Below, piece after piece: positions 52,873 through 64,000 of a stretch of DNA of 64,000 nt. The notes beneath the pieces were generated by a model, which was not told the origin of the DNA, did not search any database, and saw nothing but the letters and a program-made list of their open reading frames with translations. The DNA lies in NCBI GenBank assembly GCA_020055645.1, contig CM034546.1, positions 123,153,875 to 123,217,874 on the forward strand, read 5' to 3'. This stretch comes from Tomocerus qinae (Eukaryota > Arthropoda > Collembola > Entomobryomorpha > Tomoceridae). Made by a program: the position numbers and the translations under genes. Numbering within the stretch: position 1 is the stretch's first letter; each line of letters starts with the position of its first letter.

Positions 52873-54984
52873 TTAAGTTGGTAGAGGTTTTAAGTTGGTA
52901 ATCAATTGCATCATTTCTGCTGCTGTTTGAGGTGCATCTGCTGGAACCTGATTCGTTAAAAATTCAAATTAGTAATCACAAAATGAAAAAATGACATTTA
53001 ATTCATATAATTTGAATTACCATGTGCCCAGCCTTCAGCATCCAGTAAAATCCAAAGTTTTTGTATGATTTAACAAACATTTCAGTGGAATTGTTCAGAA
53101 TTATTGGAGTCCTTTTAGCAATTTTCCAATTTGAAATTCCAGGCCATTTCATTTTCTCCACCCATTTAATTGTCCCTGCAGTTAATAAAAATATTTACAA
53201 ATCGAGTTAAAACCTAAACACAATAAAATCATCTCTAATTGATAATTTTTAGTATTTTGTTACAAACCCATGGTATCTACGATGAGATCCAACTGCCCGC
53301 TGTACACATTAACCGATATCCGAGTAGTGTTCAGCAATGTTTCGACTATACGAGTAACGGGTTTCATAAAATCCTCGGATAATGCATCGAAGACCAAAGA
53401 ACTCTGCCCTCCCCAAGTCACGTTTTCTGGAATAATTCTCAGCATCTGCTTTATCTGTCCGTTCATAAGTTTGCTAAGAGGATCCGATTGAAAATGTTTG
53501 AGTCTCTTAGCACCGATTCCTTTCATTCCTGTTAAACTCTCAGTAACCTTTGGCCTATTCGGTGGATTTATTTCATTGGAGTTTCGATCTTCAATTTCAT
53601 TTGACGAATCGTGATATTCAGAAGGTCTGAATATTTTCATCAAAATATTTGAAACTGAAGGTAGTTTATCGGATGATGCCGCCTTCGCTGTTGACTTTTG
53701 ATTTGTCAGAGCTGAATTCAAAGGGTCAGTGTTCGTTTGAAGAATATTGTAAACATTCACACCGTTGGTGACCAGATTGATGACATCTTCAGTTTTATCC
53801 CATAGATCTGTCGCTTTAACGAATTGAGAATTCTCGAGAGCAGCCTTTACAGCATAGGCTGACTGATTGACTTTATAAAAACCAGCGTTATCCACCATTG
53901 ACTAGAATAGCGATAAATAATAATATTATTATTATCATATAATATTAATATAGGCTAAAATGCATTTTACATAAGACTAAAAGTATTAATTTTTTACGCC
54001 AGAAATCACTTACCGTTGAGAAAAGGAAGGGCGCCCACGTTAAAACGGAGTCGATGGGACTCACCCAAGAATCTCCCAATGAAACGCTTTTTAAATTGCA
54101 TTTGATTTTCTCTTTCGATATTAGCTGTTGGAACGCAAAATTAAAAGTCAGAGTTGCTACTATAGCTTGAAATTAAAAAAGGTAGGATCGATCAAGTACC
54201 TTTTGTAGTCGTAGAGCAAACTGGGCAGCCATTTTTCCTCCATAACTTTCAGAGAAAATATACAATGGCACTGTTTGAAATTCGGGAACCTTTTCAAGAA
54301 ACCGAGTCATCATTGCAGTAAGATCAGAAGCGATTTGTGTGTTGTTTTTTGCCAAAAGCTTGGTATCGTTGACATAACTAAACCCAGAGCCGACAGGGTT
54401 GTCCACAAAAAGAACATTTGTATAGTTGACCCAAGAATAGTTCCGAGGATTGAGGTGGACATCAAGAGGTCCGATTTCTTCAAAATTGCCATAACCTTTA
54501 TACAAAAATTAAATTATGTTATCATTTATTCTCTCGTTTACTTCCTTTCTCTTTTTCCAGGATTTTACCTGTCGATGACGCTCCAGGCCCTCCTTGCAGC
54601 CACAGAACAAGAGGCTTCTTTGTAAAATCTTCTGTTGCCGTAGTGTAGTAAAGCCACTGGTACATTTTAAAACCAGTTAAATCACACATTCATCAAAATT
54701 GTCTTTCCTAGTAAGAATATTAAAATAAAATATAATCTTACCCAAAACATAAAAGCACCAGGACGCACTTGTACATATCCCCAAGTTTGTTTGCCCCCAG
54801 TTTTCATTACTGACGCCCCTGAAATTGAAATTGTTTGTCATGTATTAATTTTTATCATCTGCTAAGTACAATTGCTTCAAGTAATTAAATGAACAGTAAC
54901 TATTTTTAAATAATTACCTTCTCCGAATTGAAAACTGGTAGAAATCATAAGGCAAAGGAGAATTGCCACAAATTTAGGACCCAT
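52873..54984 (-). CDS. SCPEP1-like (retinoid-inducible) serine carboxypeptidase, S10 family
   Basis: Eight exons read on the minus strand: 54918-54984, 54743-54818, 54569-54656, 54200-54495, 54014-54124, 53268-53901, 53021-53175, 52873-52947; about 500 residues. An N-terminal hydrophobic signal peptide (MGPKFVAILLCLMIS) indicates secretion or lysosomal routing. S10 hallmarks are present: LQGGPGASSTG, EEIGPLD, FVDNPVGSGFSY, the catalytic serine in SESYGGK (about 161), the aspartate in LDLIVDTMG (about 422) and the histidine in KAGHMVPAD (about 475). The motif GDSWVSPIDSVL is typical of the RISC/SCPEP1 branch. Exon 6 carries a Ser/Asn-rich stretch before the conserved DPLSKLMNGQIK that looks longer than in vertebrate SCPEP1. 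Exon 2 is one base short: it opens in the phase left by exon 1 but must shift before GYVQVRPGAFMFW. The family cleaves C-terminal residues at acidic pH; the substrate here is unknown. Confidence 0.9.
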
Positions 54985-57247
54985 TTTTGTTATATTTGGG
55001 TAAATTTTTGTAAATAAATTATTTCATTAAATTCAAGAGAAGTTGCACCCTGGACTACTTAGTAAATGGAGGACACAATTTGTATTAAAGTTCCTTATTC
55101 GCTGTTAACCTTACAGATAAAATAAATATGCATAACCAGCGAGTGTGTCTTGATAATGATTTTGTGGTTCCAAGACTTCCAGGACCACTTTTCTTCTGCT
55201 GAGCTGATGTAATAAGTCAGAATGCGTAATACAACACGACATAAAAAGTAATCTAGTTAAACATTAAATATGCTAATAATGTATACTCCCCTTTTATAAC
55301 AACAGTAAGTAAAGTAAGCAGAAGTAGATTGCTCTCGCCTGGCTCGATATGATTATTTTTATTTATTTTTATTATCGTCTTCTTCAGCTGATTCAACATT
55401 CACTCACATTCCGATCTCTCTTCTCTATTACATGTTTATGCTATTACTCACAGTCACACTTTTAGATTTCGTGCTTTCATCCATAATCTGACTCAAACTA
55501 TTCCTATACTATCGCACGAAAGTAGTACACTTTTACATGCAACGCAAAAACTTATGCACACTAGACTCTAGATACAATCAGGAGACAGACCTCTGCAGCA
55601 GCAGACCTGCATCTGCTATCAGTCTATCAGTGCTATCTGCAGTGTGTGTATAATATGCTTAAGAAAATGATAAAAGTTATTGTATTTGCTTAGTAGTTAG
55701 TGTTCAGGGCAGTCCAGTTCAGTTTATGAGGCAAGATGAGATAAATAAGTACGTCTATATATTTAGCAGTTCTGTCCTCTACATAAAATTGATGCTGTCA
55801 TATTCATGTGAAATGTTCAATAAGGAAACAATGAAGAAAATTTCGATTAGTTAACCTCAAGTATGATTTAAAAGATAAGGAGATTGTTAAAGCAGATCCT
55901 TCTCTACGATTCATCCCCGAATTGTCAACACTTAACTGTCAAAACTATAACCTAACCTAACCATGTTTAATTCTGTTGACAAAAAGGTGTTGACAATTTG
56001 GGGTGACCAAGTCTCACAATAACAAAGGTAAATGCTCTTCTGTGCATGATACGAAAATAACTCATTGAGTGCAGACGCAGAATATCGAGGCAAAACCTTT
56101 TTTGTGACAAAGGAAAAATTAGACATAAAATTAAATTCTTTTCTTGTCTCGGAAGGTCCTTTATCTGATAATAAGAATCAACTTTAATGATCACATATTT
56201 TATTACATTATTTGTCATTGAATTACTGAAGGAAACAAACGAAAATCATAAACTATTTTTGTAGGTCAAATAAAGAATAAAAATGGTCTGTAAATCAAGA
56301 CATGATCGTTGTCTCTAGAGCAAATCAACCTTCTTCAATGAGCCTGCATTATCACTATGTCATTAACTCTGGCGACACTCGGGGATATCCAATTCCGACT
56401 CTGATTTATTCCCTTAAACACCACATAAAAATTATAATTACATTACAATCAAACAATGTATTCCGGCAGAATATATTTTAATTTAGTCTCATAGGAAGAA
56501 ATAAGAATATTCAACATAGGAATGCAATATTTATATTCAAACCTGATTGTTGGGTGTCACTCCGTAGTGAGTCGAATAATGTGGAGCGCGTTAGAGGTTT
56601 CGGTTTACCTTAAAGCAAATAATGAAATTGTAAAATGCCAATTTCATTTTATGAAGAAATTTTTCCTCCAAGCCTATTACTCTCATTTACCGTTACCTAA
56701 CAATATTTGCTAGCTTCTTTTCTGAAATTAGGTTTATCAAATAACATGTTTTTTCATCAGGTTAGGTCAGCGTCAGTAAAAAGGCAATAATAGTGACGGG
56801 AGGCAACGGAGAAAACATTACTGCCTATACATTCAGTTCATAAATTAAATAGATTAACTTGTTCCTTGGTTAAAATGGTAATGAACATTAGACACCTAAT
56901 GACATGTCGACAATATCATAATTCATAAATTATACTTTTAAAATTAACCCTAGACTACACGACTTCGGAAAATTAACGTTATTACATGACTTAGTCCCAG
57001 TTCCCCAACAGGGCAGGGCCAGCTATTCCATTGGAAAATCATGTAGTACCGTAACGTATTTTGGTCCCATTTTCTAATTTCTTACTCCAATTTTTTCCTT
57101 ACTTCAATTTAAACTTCCTAAGAAATGCATTCTTTTGACAAATACAAAAGTCAAAGAAGATTAAACGATATATCTGCTCTGTACCAGCGGAAAGCAAAGT
57201 CAGAAAATCCCAGCTGGAACTGTGTCATGTTTTCTAGGGTTAAATAT
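54985..57247. other. Intergenic between carboxypeptidase and SIAH-like gene
   Basis: Contains the presumed carboxypeptidase promoter at its left end (minus strand) and the SIAH-like 3' end at its right. No gene is supported. The one recognisable repeat is the diverged fold-back relative at 56756-56842. Confidence 0.4.
56756..56842 (+). repeat. Diverged relative of the fold-back element nested in satellite inserts
   Basis: The order GGTTAGGTCA, AAAAAGGCAATAATAGTGACGGGAGGCAACGGAG, then ACTGCCTA and TTCATAAAT parallels the right arm of the nested element (about 5963-6100: GGTTTAGGTCA, AAAGAGGCAGAAATAGTAACGGGAAGC, GGCAACGGAGG, GCTGCCTAAATC, CATAAAT) with the middle deleted. It shows that the family also exists outside the array. 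Only one arm is visible here. Confidence 0.6.
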
Positions 57248-59279
57248 TTATTTACTTTTTTCAGCTGCAGCAACATCAGATGGAGGAGGTTTGCCAAATG
57301 AAGCCAGATTTGGAAAATGTTCGTTCGATGATTCAATTTTATTTGATGACGATTGCCCTCGTCTTCCGGGAGCTAAGATAAATACAAGACAAGAACATTT
57401 ATTGGAGCGACACAATTCCCTCATCTGATTAAGAATGATGATGCTAGTAGTACAAAAGATAAATGATACCAATATATGTGGATGCAGGCTTTTGAAAGTT
57501 AAAGGATGATCCACTGGCCTTTTTTTCTTTTCCACTTGTACCAAACTGGAAAAGGGCTTTTTTATTTTCATCCGTTGCAAATGAAATTGTGTTTAAAGAA
57601 GCCAAGGAGTTCGTCAGAGCAGGCAGACCGATGGTTGAACTTTCCTTAATGGCCACTTTAATTGTCCATTCCAATTTTTCCGTGTTTTCATATTTTTTTG
57701 CATTGAACAGCTTCAGGGTCTCAAAAGGTACTGAAAAGTAGTTAGGGTTGTAATCCATATTATCAATGCTTAGTACAGGTCCTTGCCAATTTAATTTAAG
57801 TTTCTAGATTGTTCAAAAGTATTAATTTAAATGCAGTCTAATTTTTATTTATTTTTTATTATATGGACATCTACACATAGCAAAGTGTATAGAATCTTAA
57901 GAGATTACCACAACAAATTACAATATCGTTTCCATGAATTGATATATTTTGAAATACCTTTTCTGCATTAGTGAGAGTAAGTTTTGCAATAAATTCTTCA
58001 GTAATTGCAACGGGGGCAGCCGCAATACATTTCCATAATATACCCAATTGAGTCCCATCGCTTATTTTGGTAAATTCGCTCACAAGAAAAAAGTGTTCGT
58101 TATAAACAGAAAGAGTTATTGGCAGCCATTTTCGGGACTCCGTATTCAAAATGTTAGCAATATCTTGAACAACTTGAGCTTCGGAACATTCAACAATTAA
58201 ATTATTCAACATGTGGTCATTTTTAAAGTGACTGGAAATTTCACGTTTGGTAATTGTTTTGGGGCATCCAAGCAAATCTCCTAGTCCAATGCGGTTGCAA
58301 TAATCTCTTGAGCTAAATAAAAGATATTGCAATTAATGAGTCTCTAATGTAGCCTAAAGCATCCCACACAGACATGGCATTAATTTCTTATTTCAAGGAA
58401 TTTTTCTTGAAAAATGAAACATTTGAAGTAAATGACATTTTTGAAATAAATACAATGCGCATGTGTTCACGCATGCGCATTATATTTATTTCAAATTGAA
58501 ATTTTTGAAATAAAATCCCATGTACCCAATTTATTTCAAATATTTCATTTTTCAAGGAAAGTGGGGGTGAAATGTTTCGCGAAATATTTCTAAAACTTCG
58601 CCTATTTATTTCCGAGAAATATTTTAAGTGCCATTTCTGGTCCCACACACCAAAGGTCAATTTTTTGCTAAATATATTCGATGTTCAAGATAGGTGATTT
58701 TGCTAATCTACTGAATAAAATTCCATCTGCCTTTGTTGGTATTATTTCAACAAATATTACATTTACGCTACTTCTCAAATAAATTTCCCTGACATGGTAG
58801 GTTTTAAAATTGAAAGTTCTGAACTAACAGCAAAGACCAATGAAATACGCTTCGTCATCCTCAACTCATTCATGAAGGCAAAACTTATTTATATGGCTCT
58901 TTTTTATATAAATAATATTTAAGAGAAAAATGTTATACAAATAGTCGCAATGCCGAAGATGGTTTCCAGCTCCATCAACTTCAATAGTATTGTCTCCAGG
59001 TTTTAATCGAATCTTGCATCCAAATTTTGAATTCGGGCATTGTTTGGTTGTTATGTTTTCTGTCATCTTTTCGACAGCTATATTTCTTATATGAATATCT
59101 GGCATACGCTGTCTGCAAATAGGACACTCTTTGATATTCGGAATACAGTTGCAACAAACGATATGTCCAAGTTGGCATTGGTAGATAGGAGGATGAGACA
59201 CTTCCAAACATACCGGACATTCTATTAGTTTCAATAATTCGTCTGTTTCCGTATTTAAGCTTGAGTTAAAACCAGCCAT
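57248..59279 (-). CDS. SIAH-like RING E3 ubiquitin ligase
   Basis: Four exons on the minus strand with consistent phases: 58939-59279, 57958-58312, 57470-57803, 57248-57372; 384 residues. The RING finger has C21, C24, C35, H39, C42, C45, C52 and C55 in the SIAH arrangement (ECPVCLE, YQCQLGHIVCCNC, CPICRQ). A SIAH-type zinc finger follows (KQCPNSKFGCKIRL to LRHCDYFSRDYC, where exon 1 joins exon 2). Exons 2-3 encode the TRAF-like substrate-binding region (NHFFLVSEF-type strands, KLNWQGPVLSID). The Ser-rich tail encoded by exon 4 extends past the usual domain end. SIAH proteins pair with E2 enzymes and ubiquitinate bound targets. It is diverged from the conserved SIAH1/sina protein and probably belongs to a lineage-expanded set. 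Exon 3/4 junction is the least certain, since its donor (G/GTATCA) is weak. Intron 1 holds a MITE. Confidence 0.85.
58371..58640. mobile_element. 270-bp hAT-type MITE in SIAH-like intron 1
   Basis: A 9-bp direct repeat TCCCACACA (58362-58370, 58641-58649), or its 8-bp core, flanks the element. Its ends are imperfect inverted repeats (ACATGGCATTAA against CCAGAAATGGCACTTAA), and the centre is a strong hairpin of AAATAAATACAATGCGCATG with its complement near 58495. TTTGAAATAAAT-like blocks repeat on both arms. A target duplication of this size suggests hAT ancestry. It lies wholly within intron 1 (58313-58938), so it should not alter the protein. Confidence 0.75.
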
Positions 59280-61300
59280 TTTGTTGTCTCTGGAATTTTA
59301 ACGCCTAATTCATTACAAAGGAATAAAATGGAAAACCTCCAATGATCAACAATTACTAACACCAACTGCCGACTGTAGGAGAAATCGTCACTGTGGGCAT
59401 GTCAACTTCAAGCAGCACTTAAACGTTTTGAGTTTGAGCATTGTAATCTATACAGGAAAGGCCGAATATTTGCATTTAGAATTTATAAATTTTATCACTC
59501 GACAGTATCATAAAGATATCCTATCTGGGATATTATCTCAATCTCATCCAATTAATACAATTGTTTTTAATTTTTGGTTAGCATAAATGTTGATTTAACT
59601 TAGATTTATTTTATTGATCATTAACAATAAAATATTTACTTCATTATACTGTTTTGGGTCGCCTGAAGAAGCAAGCTTATAGAACTGCACAGTCTGTCCA
59701 TTCGTCTCTACTCTAGACATAACGGACCTTTGACGGCTGACGAACCCTATTGATTTTGGTCCCATTCGGTTTACAGGCTGCCGAGTTGGGTTTCTATAAA
59801 TTTTTTTTCGGATCTAGTGAAATTTTTGATTTTCTTGTGATTTGCTTAGTCAATATTAATCAACTTTGAAATTCTATGGATGATGATAATAAATATCGAC
59901 CCATTTTCAAATTGTATCTATAATGATGGTTAATATTAATCTAATTTCAAATGACTTCAAAATTTATTCTTAGAATGTAGTAATATTTCATGTTTTTCTA
60001 CTATTCTTTTACAAAAAATGTGTAGACAGTACCCTTTATTTAGCCGAGCCTCCGTTACGGTTTGGGGATAGTTTTTCTTTTAACTCTTAATACTTAAATA
60101 AATGAATATACTTAATACAAATACTTAAAATCGTGCATAGTTCATGCCTGCTGCACAGTAAAAGATAAAATGATATCATGGAAATATTGTGCTATACTTC
60201 ATTTTTGCACCAAAGCGGAAAAATCTTAGTCATAATCAAGGCTATTATTATATTAGTATTAGTATTGGGAGCAAATGTCCCCCCTCCAAAAATCCCAGAA
60301 AAAATTTTTTCTGAAAATACCAAAAAATTTGCAAGCTGTTTTAACTCATTTTGGGCAAAAAGAGCCATTCCTATGCATACGGCCTTATGACGTCACTGCC
60401 CCCTGCAAAATCCACTTGTAAATACAGTACTAGTTACTAGTCATAATAGGTTTACGTAACTGTTAAAATTGTCAAATATGGTGCAGTTTTATTAGTATTG
60501 TATTGTATAATGTTTTATAACATATACTATACGAAAGAACGTTACAACTTACAACTAGCCAAAAAAATCTAAAATCAAATCCAGATTAAGGTAACTTCGG
60601 CTGGCACGCGTTTCAAGATTTTGGCAACCACCAATAATTTTCGTCACAAGCCCATATACAACGTTTTAGCCAAGTTAGGTCAAAAATTAGTGTTGGTGGA
60701 CGGCCGGACATACTGTGAGGTTGTGTATACGTATAGCTCGTCAGGCGAGCTAAAATTCAAGGCTGAAGCTCAAGCTGTAATATTGATAATTCTGCTAATA
60801 CCTACCACTATCACACTTGATTTAATCATAGCTTTTTATTTAATCAAATAAACAAATACTAGTTCACATTGTCATTGCATCAGTCATCAGTGGAATGCTA
60901 TTCCGATCCGAACCATTTCAGAGAAGGAAAGGAATGAGTGTCCCTATTTACATAGCTTCTAACTGGCTTCTAACCTGAGATTTTGATTTTTGAGTAAATA
61001 TTATGCAGAAATATATTGACTGTAGTTGTCATAGGGGAGGGGAGCCATGACCAAATGATGTTACATTTCGATTAGGGGTTAGAACCTATTTAGGTTCTAC
61101 ATGAAATCACGACTCAGGACAAACAAGGAGTAAAATGAATATGCAATCAATACACAATACACCAACTATATACCACAAAATACGATCCGCCTCCGCCATG
61201 CACCTGTCAGAAATAAACAATCTGTTCCACAAAATAATATTATGGATGTAAATGTTAATAGAATATAGCTTATAAAAGGTTTATATTTGAACTGAATGAA
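59280..61300. other. Head-to-head intergenic region of SIAH-like and F-box genes
   Basis: It must hold both promoters. A palindromic CRE-like TGACGTCA lies at 60388-60395, with no other support as a regulatory site. A 76-codon frame at 60621-60851 extends upstream as open reading, and its first half (KPIYNVLAKLGQKLVLVDG) has protein-like composition while its end is hydrophobic; I do not recognise it, and it may be a decayed exon. The remainder shows nothing. Confidence 0.4.
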
Positions 61301-62831
61301 ATGGACGGTAGAAGTATTCCATACGAGGTAAGTTTGTCTCTGTATGCTAAAAATGTTAAATATCAATGCAAAATCCTTGAATGGAATGAAATTGATCTGA
61401 TTTTAGATTCGTCATAAAGTGTTCCGTGTTCTCAGTAGCGATTCGCTGAAGTGTGCTCGCCTGGTCTGCAAGGAGTGGATGTTACAAGTAGAAAAGGACG
61501 GGCTAATTAATCCTATTTTTGATGATCGACAATGCAATAATTCCTTATTTTGTTATGCTGTTAAAAATCCAAAATATTTGACAATTTCTCACCTCAATCA
61601 AGCAGACGAAGATTTCCTTTCTTGGACAAATTATCTGCAGCATTTGTACTTACGATGTTCTATCCAGTTTAACGATTTCGTGGTCTTAACAAGTTCTTTG
61701 ACCCATCTGGAACTCAGTGGACGATTCTTTTCAGAACAAAAATTGAGCTGGAATATAAACACAAAAGTTGTTCTTCCTTGTTTGAAAATATTGATTATGA
61801 AGGTTTTCTTCCCGTCGAGCGGATTAGAAAGCACCCAAATGCTGAATCATTTTATTGGCAAGACTCTTGCAAATGATATCAAAGAATTAATTATGCTAGC
61901 AAATCTAAAGACTATTTTACAGTCTTTGAGAACTGTTCATTTGGAACAATTTGAATTTAAATGTAGTATCTCGAATAGCCCAACTCTGATTGGTGACACG
62001 GAGGAAAGCGATAATGAAAGCGTGAGTGCCTACGATAAGCAACTATATACAAAAGAGTTTATTTGCAAAAACTTAAAACATTTACGGAGACTACAGTTGG
62101 ATTTCCTGGATCGCGTATGTTTGGACAAACTCTATGTACCACCTGTATCACAACTCACGGAAATATCTTACAAACTCCATGATAGTCAATCTTTCAAATA
62201 TGATGAAAAAATCCCACTCCCTGAATATTTCTGGAATCAATTTATAGAGAAATGCAATTTACATAGATTGAGAGTTTTACATTTTGAAAGTTTCCGCGTA
62301 TCTGTCCCGTTAGAAAAACTGATGAATCAACTAGAGCATAACTGCTTGGAAGACTTTAGTTTCACAGGAAAACTCAATGCAGGTGGCAATGTTCTTAATG
62401 TTCGCGGGGATCCCATTCAAGTTAAAGGAGGAGTGAAAATTGTTGACCGTGTCAGCTGTACTATTTTCCAAAATATGCTCAATTTAAAAAAGGTGGAACT
62501 CCGGTTTTTGAAACAAGCGGGATATGTTCAATTGCTTCATCTGAATTCCTTGCCACCAACTATAGAGCACATCTCCATTAAAGACACGGTCGTCCCACCC
62601 ATGGAACTGCCTTTTATAAAAAGTCTGGAGACCCTGAAGAGTTTTACTTACTGCAATCTCTTGCTTGAATCTTTCAACAACAAATCAAACAGAATATTTT
62701 GTAAACACATTCGAAGTTTTCTGCAAATCAGATCTTTACAAAATGTCAAAATATCCCCACTTTTTTCAGATGTCCCCATTGAACGTTCGAACAAAAACTC
62801 TCGACTAAAGAAAATATTATTTCGGTACTAA
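61301..62831 (+). CDS. F-box protein with LRR-like C-terminal region
   Basis: Two exons: 61301-61327 (MDGRSIPYE) and 61407-62831, joined in phase 0, 483 residues. The short first exon is chosen because it completes the F-box: SIPYEIRHKVFRVLS, SLKCARLVCKEWMLQV at about residues 5-36, the Skp1-binding helix set. Residues about 60-470 hold irregular leucine-rich repeats (LQHLYLRCS, LTHLELSG, LRVLHFESF, LKKVELRFL, IEHISIKDT). F-box/LRR proteins act as substrate receptors in SCF ubiquitin ligases; the substrate is unknown. The 79-bp intron matches the local style. A TATAAAAG at 61271 is only 30 bp before the ATG, so it probably does not set its transcription start. Confidence 0.85.
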
Positions 62832-63529
62832 ATTCCATTTTACCATTACGTAACCATTCAGGTATTAATGTGCAATATTATAGTCATAATCCATTTTGTA
62901 CCTTTCACAGGGGGAAGAAAAAATTTGATATCACCGTGCTCAAAGAAATTGGTGAAATAGACAAAATTGTTACGAAAAAGGGGCTTAATTCTTATACTGT
63001 TTCGTTTTAGTCACAAATTCAAAAATTCTGAATAATTTGGCGCTAAATGAAAATATAAATTATTAAACACTGAAAGATAGTAAAAACATTCCAAAGTTAT
63101 TCGCATAATAAGCTATTTCTAGTCCGATTTATTTTCACGGCCATCGACGCGACGGAATAAAATCGCAGTTTCTCCTTTGTCTTCGTTCTCCACTGTTATA
63201 TGTATATGTACAACAATAAATAATCCTATACCACTCATGCTTAATGCCTAATGTCTGTATTATGCATGTGGAGTGGAGTTTGAAAAGATACCTGTCACCA
63301 GTCAAAAAGATTATGTGCATTTGTACATAAAAATTAATTATTTTTAAAGGTAGCTATTGTAATTTCTAATTAACTATTAACGATTGCATAATTTTAGAAC
63401 TGTTGTATCGTATGCTGTACCCGGTAATACTATAACAGTCAATTTATATGGTAATAAGAAAATAAATTTTAATGGACCCATTTTTGGATATTTTATTTTT
63501 ATTTGAAAGATAGTTATTGTAACAGTAAT
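62832..63529. other. Intergenic between convergent F-box and DM9 genes
   Basis: The two genes end towards each other, so this holds both 3' ends. AT-rich; no gene, RNA or repeat recognised. Confidence 0.5.
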
Positions 63530-63772
63530 TTATGCAGAGTAGACAAGAATCTGGTAAGTTGAACTTTTGACTTCTGCTCCGCCCTTTGCATAGTAACACA
63601 CCTTGGTTCGTGGAAGTATTTTTCCGCAGTAGACTTCAGAATCGCTGACCTGGACTCGACCAATATAGTACAAATCTCCATCCGGGTTTTGGCCCCCAAT
63701 AACAGCATTTGGCACTTCTGCTCCATCACTTGAGTCAATCCATTGTATAGTGTCCGGTCTGGCCACCAAAAT
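63530..63772 (-). CDS. DM9-domain protein, terminal exon (partial)
   Basis: The minus-strand frame gives 80 residues ending at a TAA, entered through a TGCCAG acceptor at 63773. It reads as a DM9 repeat (DUF3421 family): IQWIDSSDGAEVPNAVIGG, DGDLYYIGRVQ, GKILPRTKVCYYAKGGAEV, YQILV. DM9 proteins occur as tandem repeats in insects and molluscs; some mosquito members respond to Plasmodium or bacteria and some mollusc members bind mannose. The upstream exon lies in the last 230 bases or beyond the window. An overlapping minus frame of 97 codons (63514-63807) starting with ATG runs through the acceptor in another phase and is a shadow. Confidence 0.8.
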   Translation of the reverse strand: MLVARPDTIQWIDSSDGAEVPNAVIGGQNPDGDLYYIGRVQVSDSEVYCGKILPRTKVCYYAKGGAEVKSSTYQILVYSA

Positions 63773-64000
63773 CTGGCATAATAATACACGTTATGATACT
63801 TCACCATTTTTTGGCGTGCATATTGAATTTTAAATTATCTAACTCAACAACATTGTTGAAGGATTGAACGGAGAGCTTTAAATTATATTTCATAAAATAA
63901 AATAAGGTAGAAGAATATCAAATTAAAAATAAATTAATCTAATTTTTCTAGACTTGAGAAATTTTAGGGAGGCGTTTTAGCATTGAAAGTATAATTGATA

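Noticed and set aside
57222..57428. 68-codon plus frame with a TTTTTTCAG acceptor-like start
   Set aside because: It lies opposite exon 4 of the SIAH-like gene, whose frame and splice sites fit; the plus frame is a shadow.
61271..61278. TATAAAAG as a TATA box for the F-box gene
   Set aside because: It is only 30 bp before the start codon, leaving almost no 5' UTR.

Overview
The window is eukaryotic and AT-rich. Genes are split by GT-AG introns, mostly 70-150 bp, and the proteins point to an insect: a BuGZ/ZNF207 spindle protein, an SCPEP1-type serine carboxypeptidase, a SIAH-type E3 ligase, an F-box protein and a DM9-domain protein. The short introns and the DM9 gene would fit a dipteran, possibly a nematoceran, but the species cannot be read from the sequence alone.

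Positions 1-37823 are one head-to-tail satellite array with a monomer of about 309 bp, roughly 96 copies. It is interrupted at the left by a TA-flanked fold-back MITE (116-483) and five times by the same ~1.55 kb insert (starts 4855, 8268, 11680, 16632, 31023). All five inserts sit at the same base of the same monomer subtype, so a single insertion appears to have been amplified with its host monomers into higher-order repeats. Each insert carries its own nested 326-bp fold-back element with an 8-bp target duplication. No convincing gene lies in the array; the short open frames there are repeat copies.

From 37824 to 44602 is a transposon-rich border: a BEL/Pao Gag-like ORF (38632-39756), three MITEs with long inverted termini (40765-41826), and two apparently identical 461-bp GC-rich hAT-type MITEs (43047-43507, 43956-44416), each with its own 8-bp target duplication.

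From 44603 to the end is a gene-bearing region: BuGZ/ZNF207 on + (44603-48020, 8 exons); a gene-poor 4.8 kb; the SCPEP1-like carboxypeptidase on - (52873-54984, 8 exons, with a one-base frameshift in exon 2); a SIAH-like RING ligase on - (57248-59279, 4 exons, with a hAT-type MITE in intron 1); an F-box protein on + (61301-62831, 2 exons), head to head with the SIAH-like gene; and the last exon of a DM9-domain protein on - (63530-63772). There is no operon-like arrangement. The SIAH-like and F-box genes would both act in ubiquitination, but nothing in the sequence shows that they work together.
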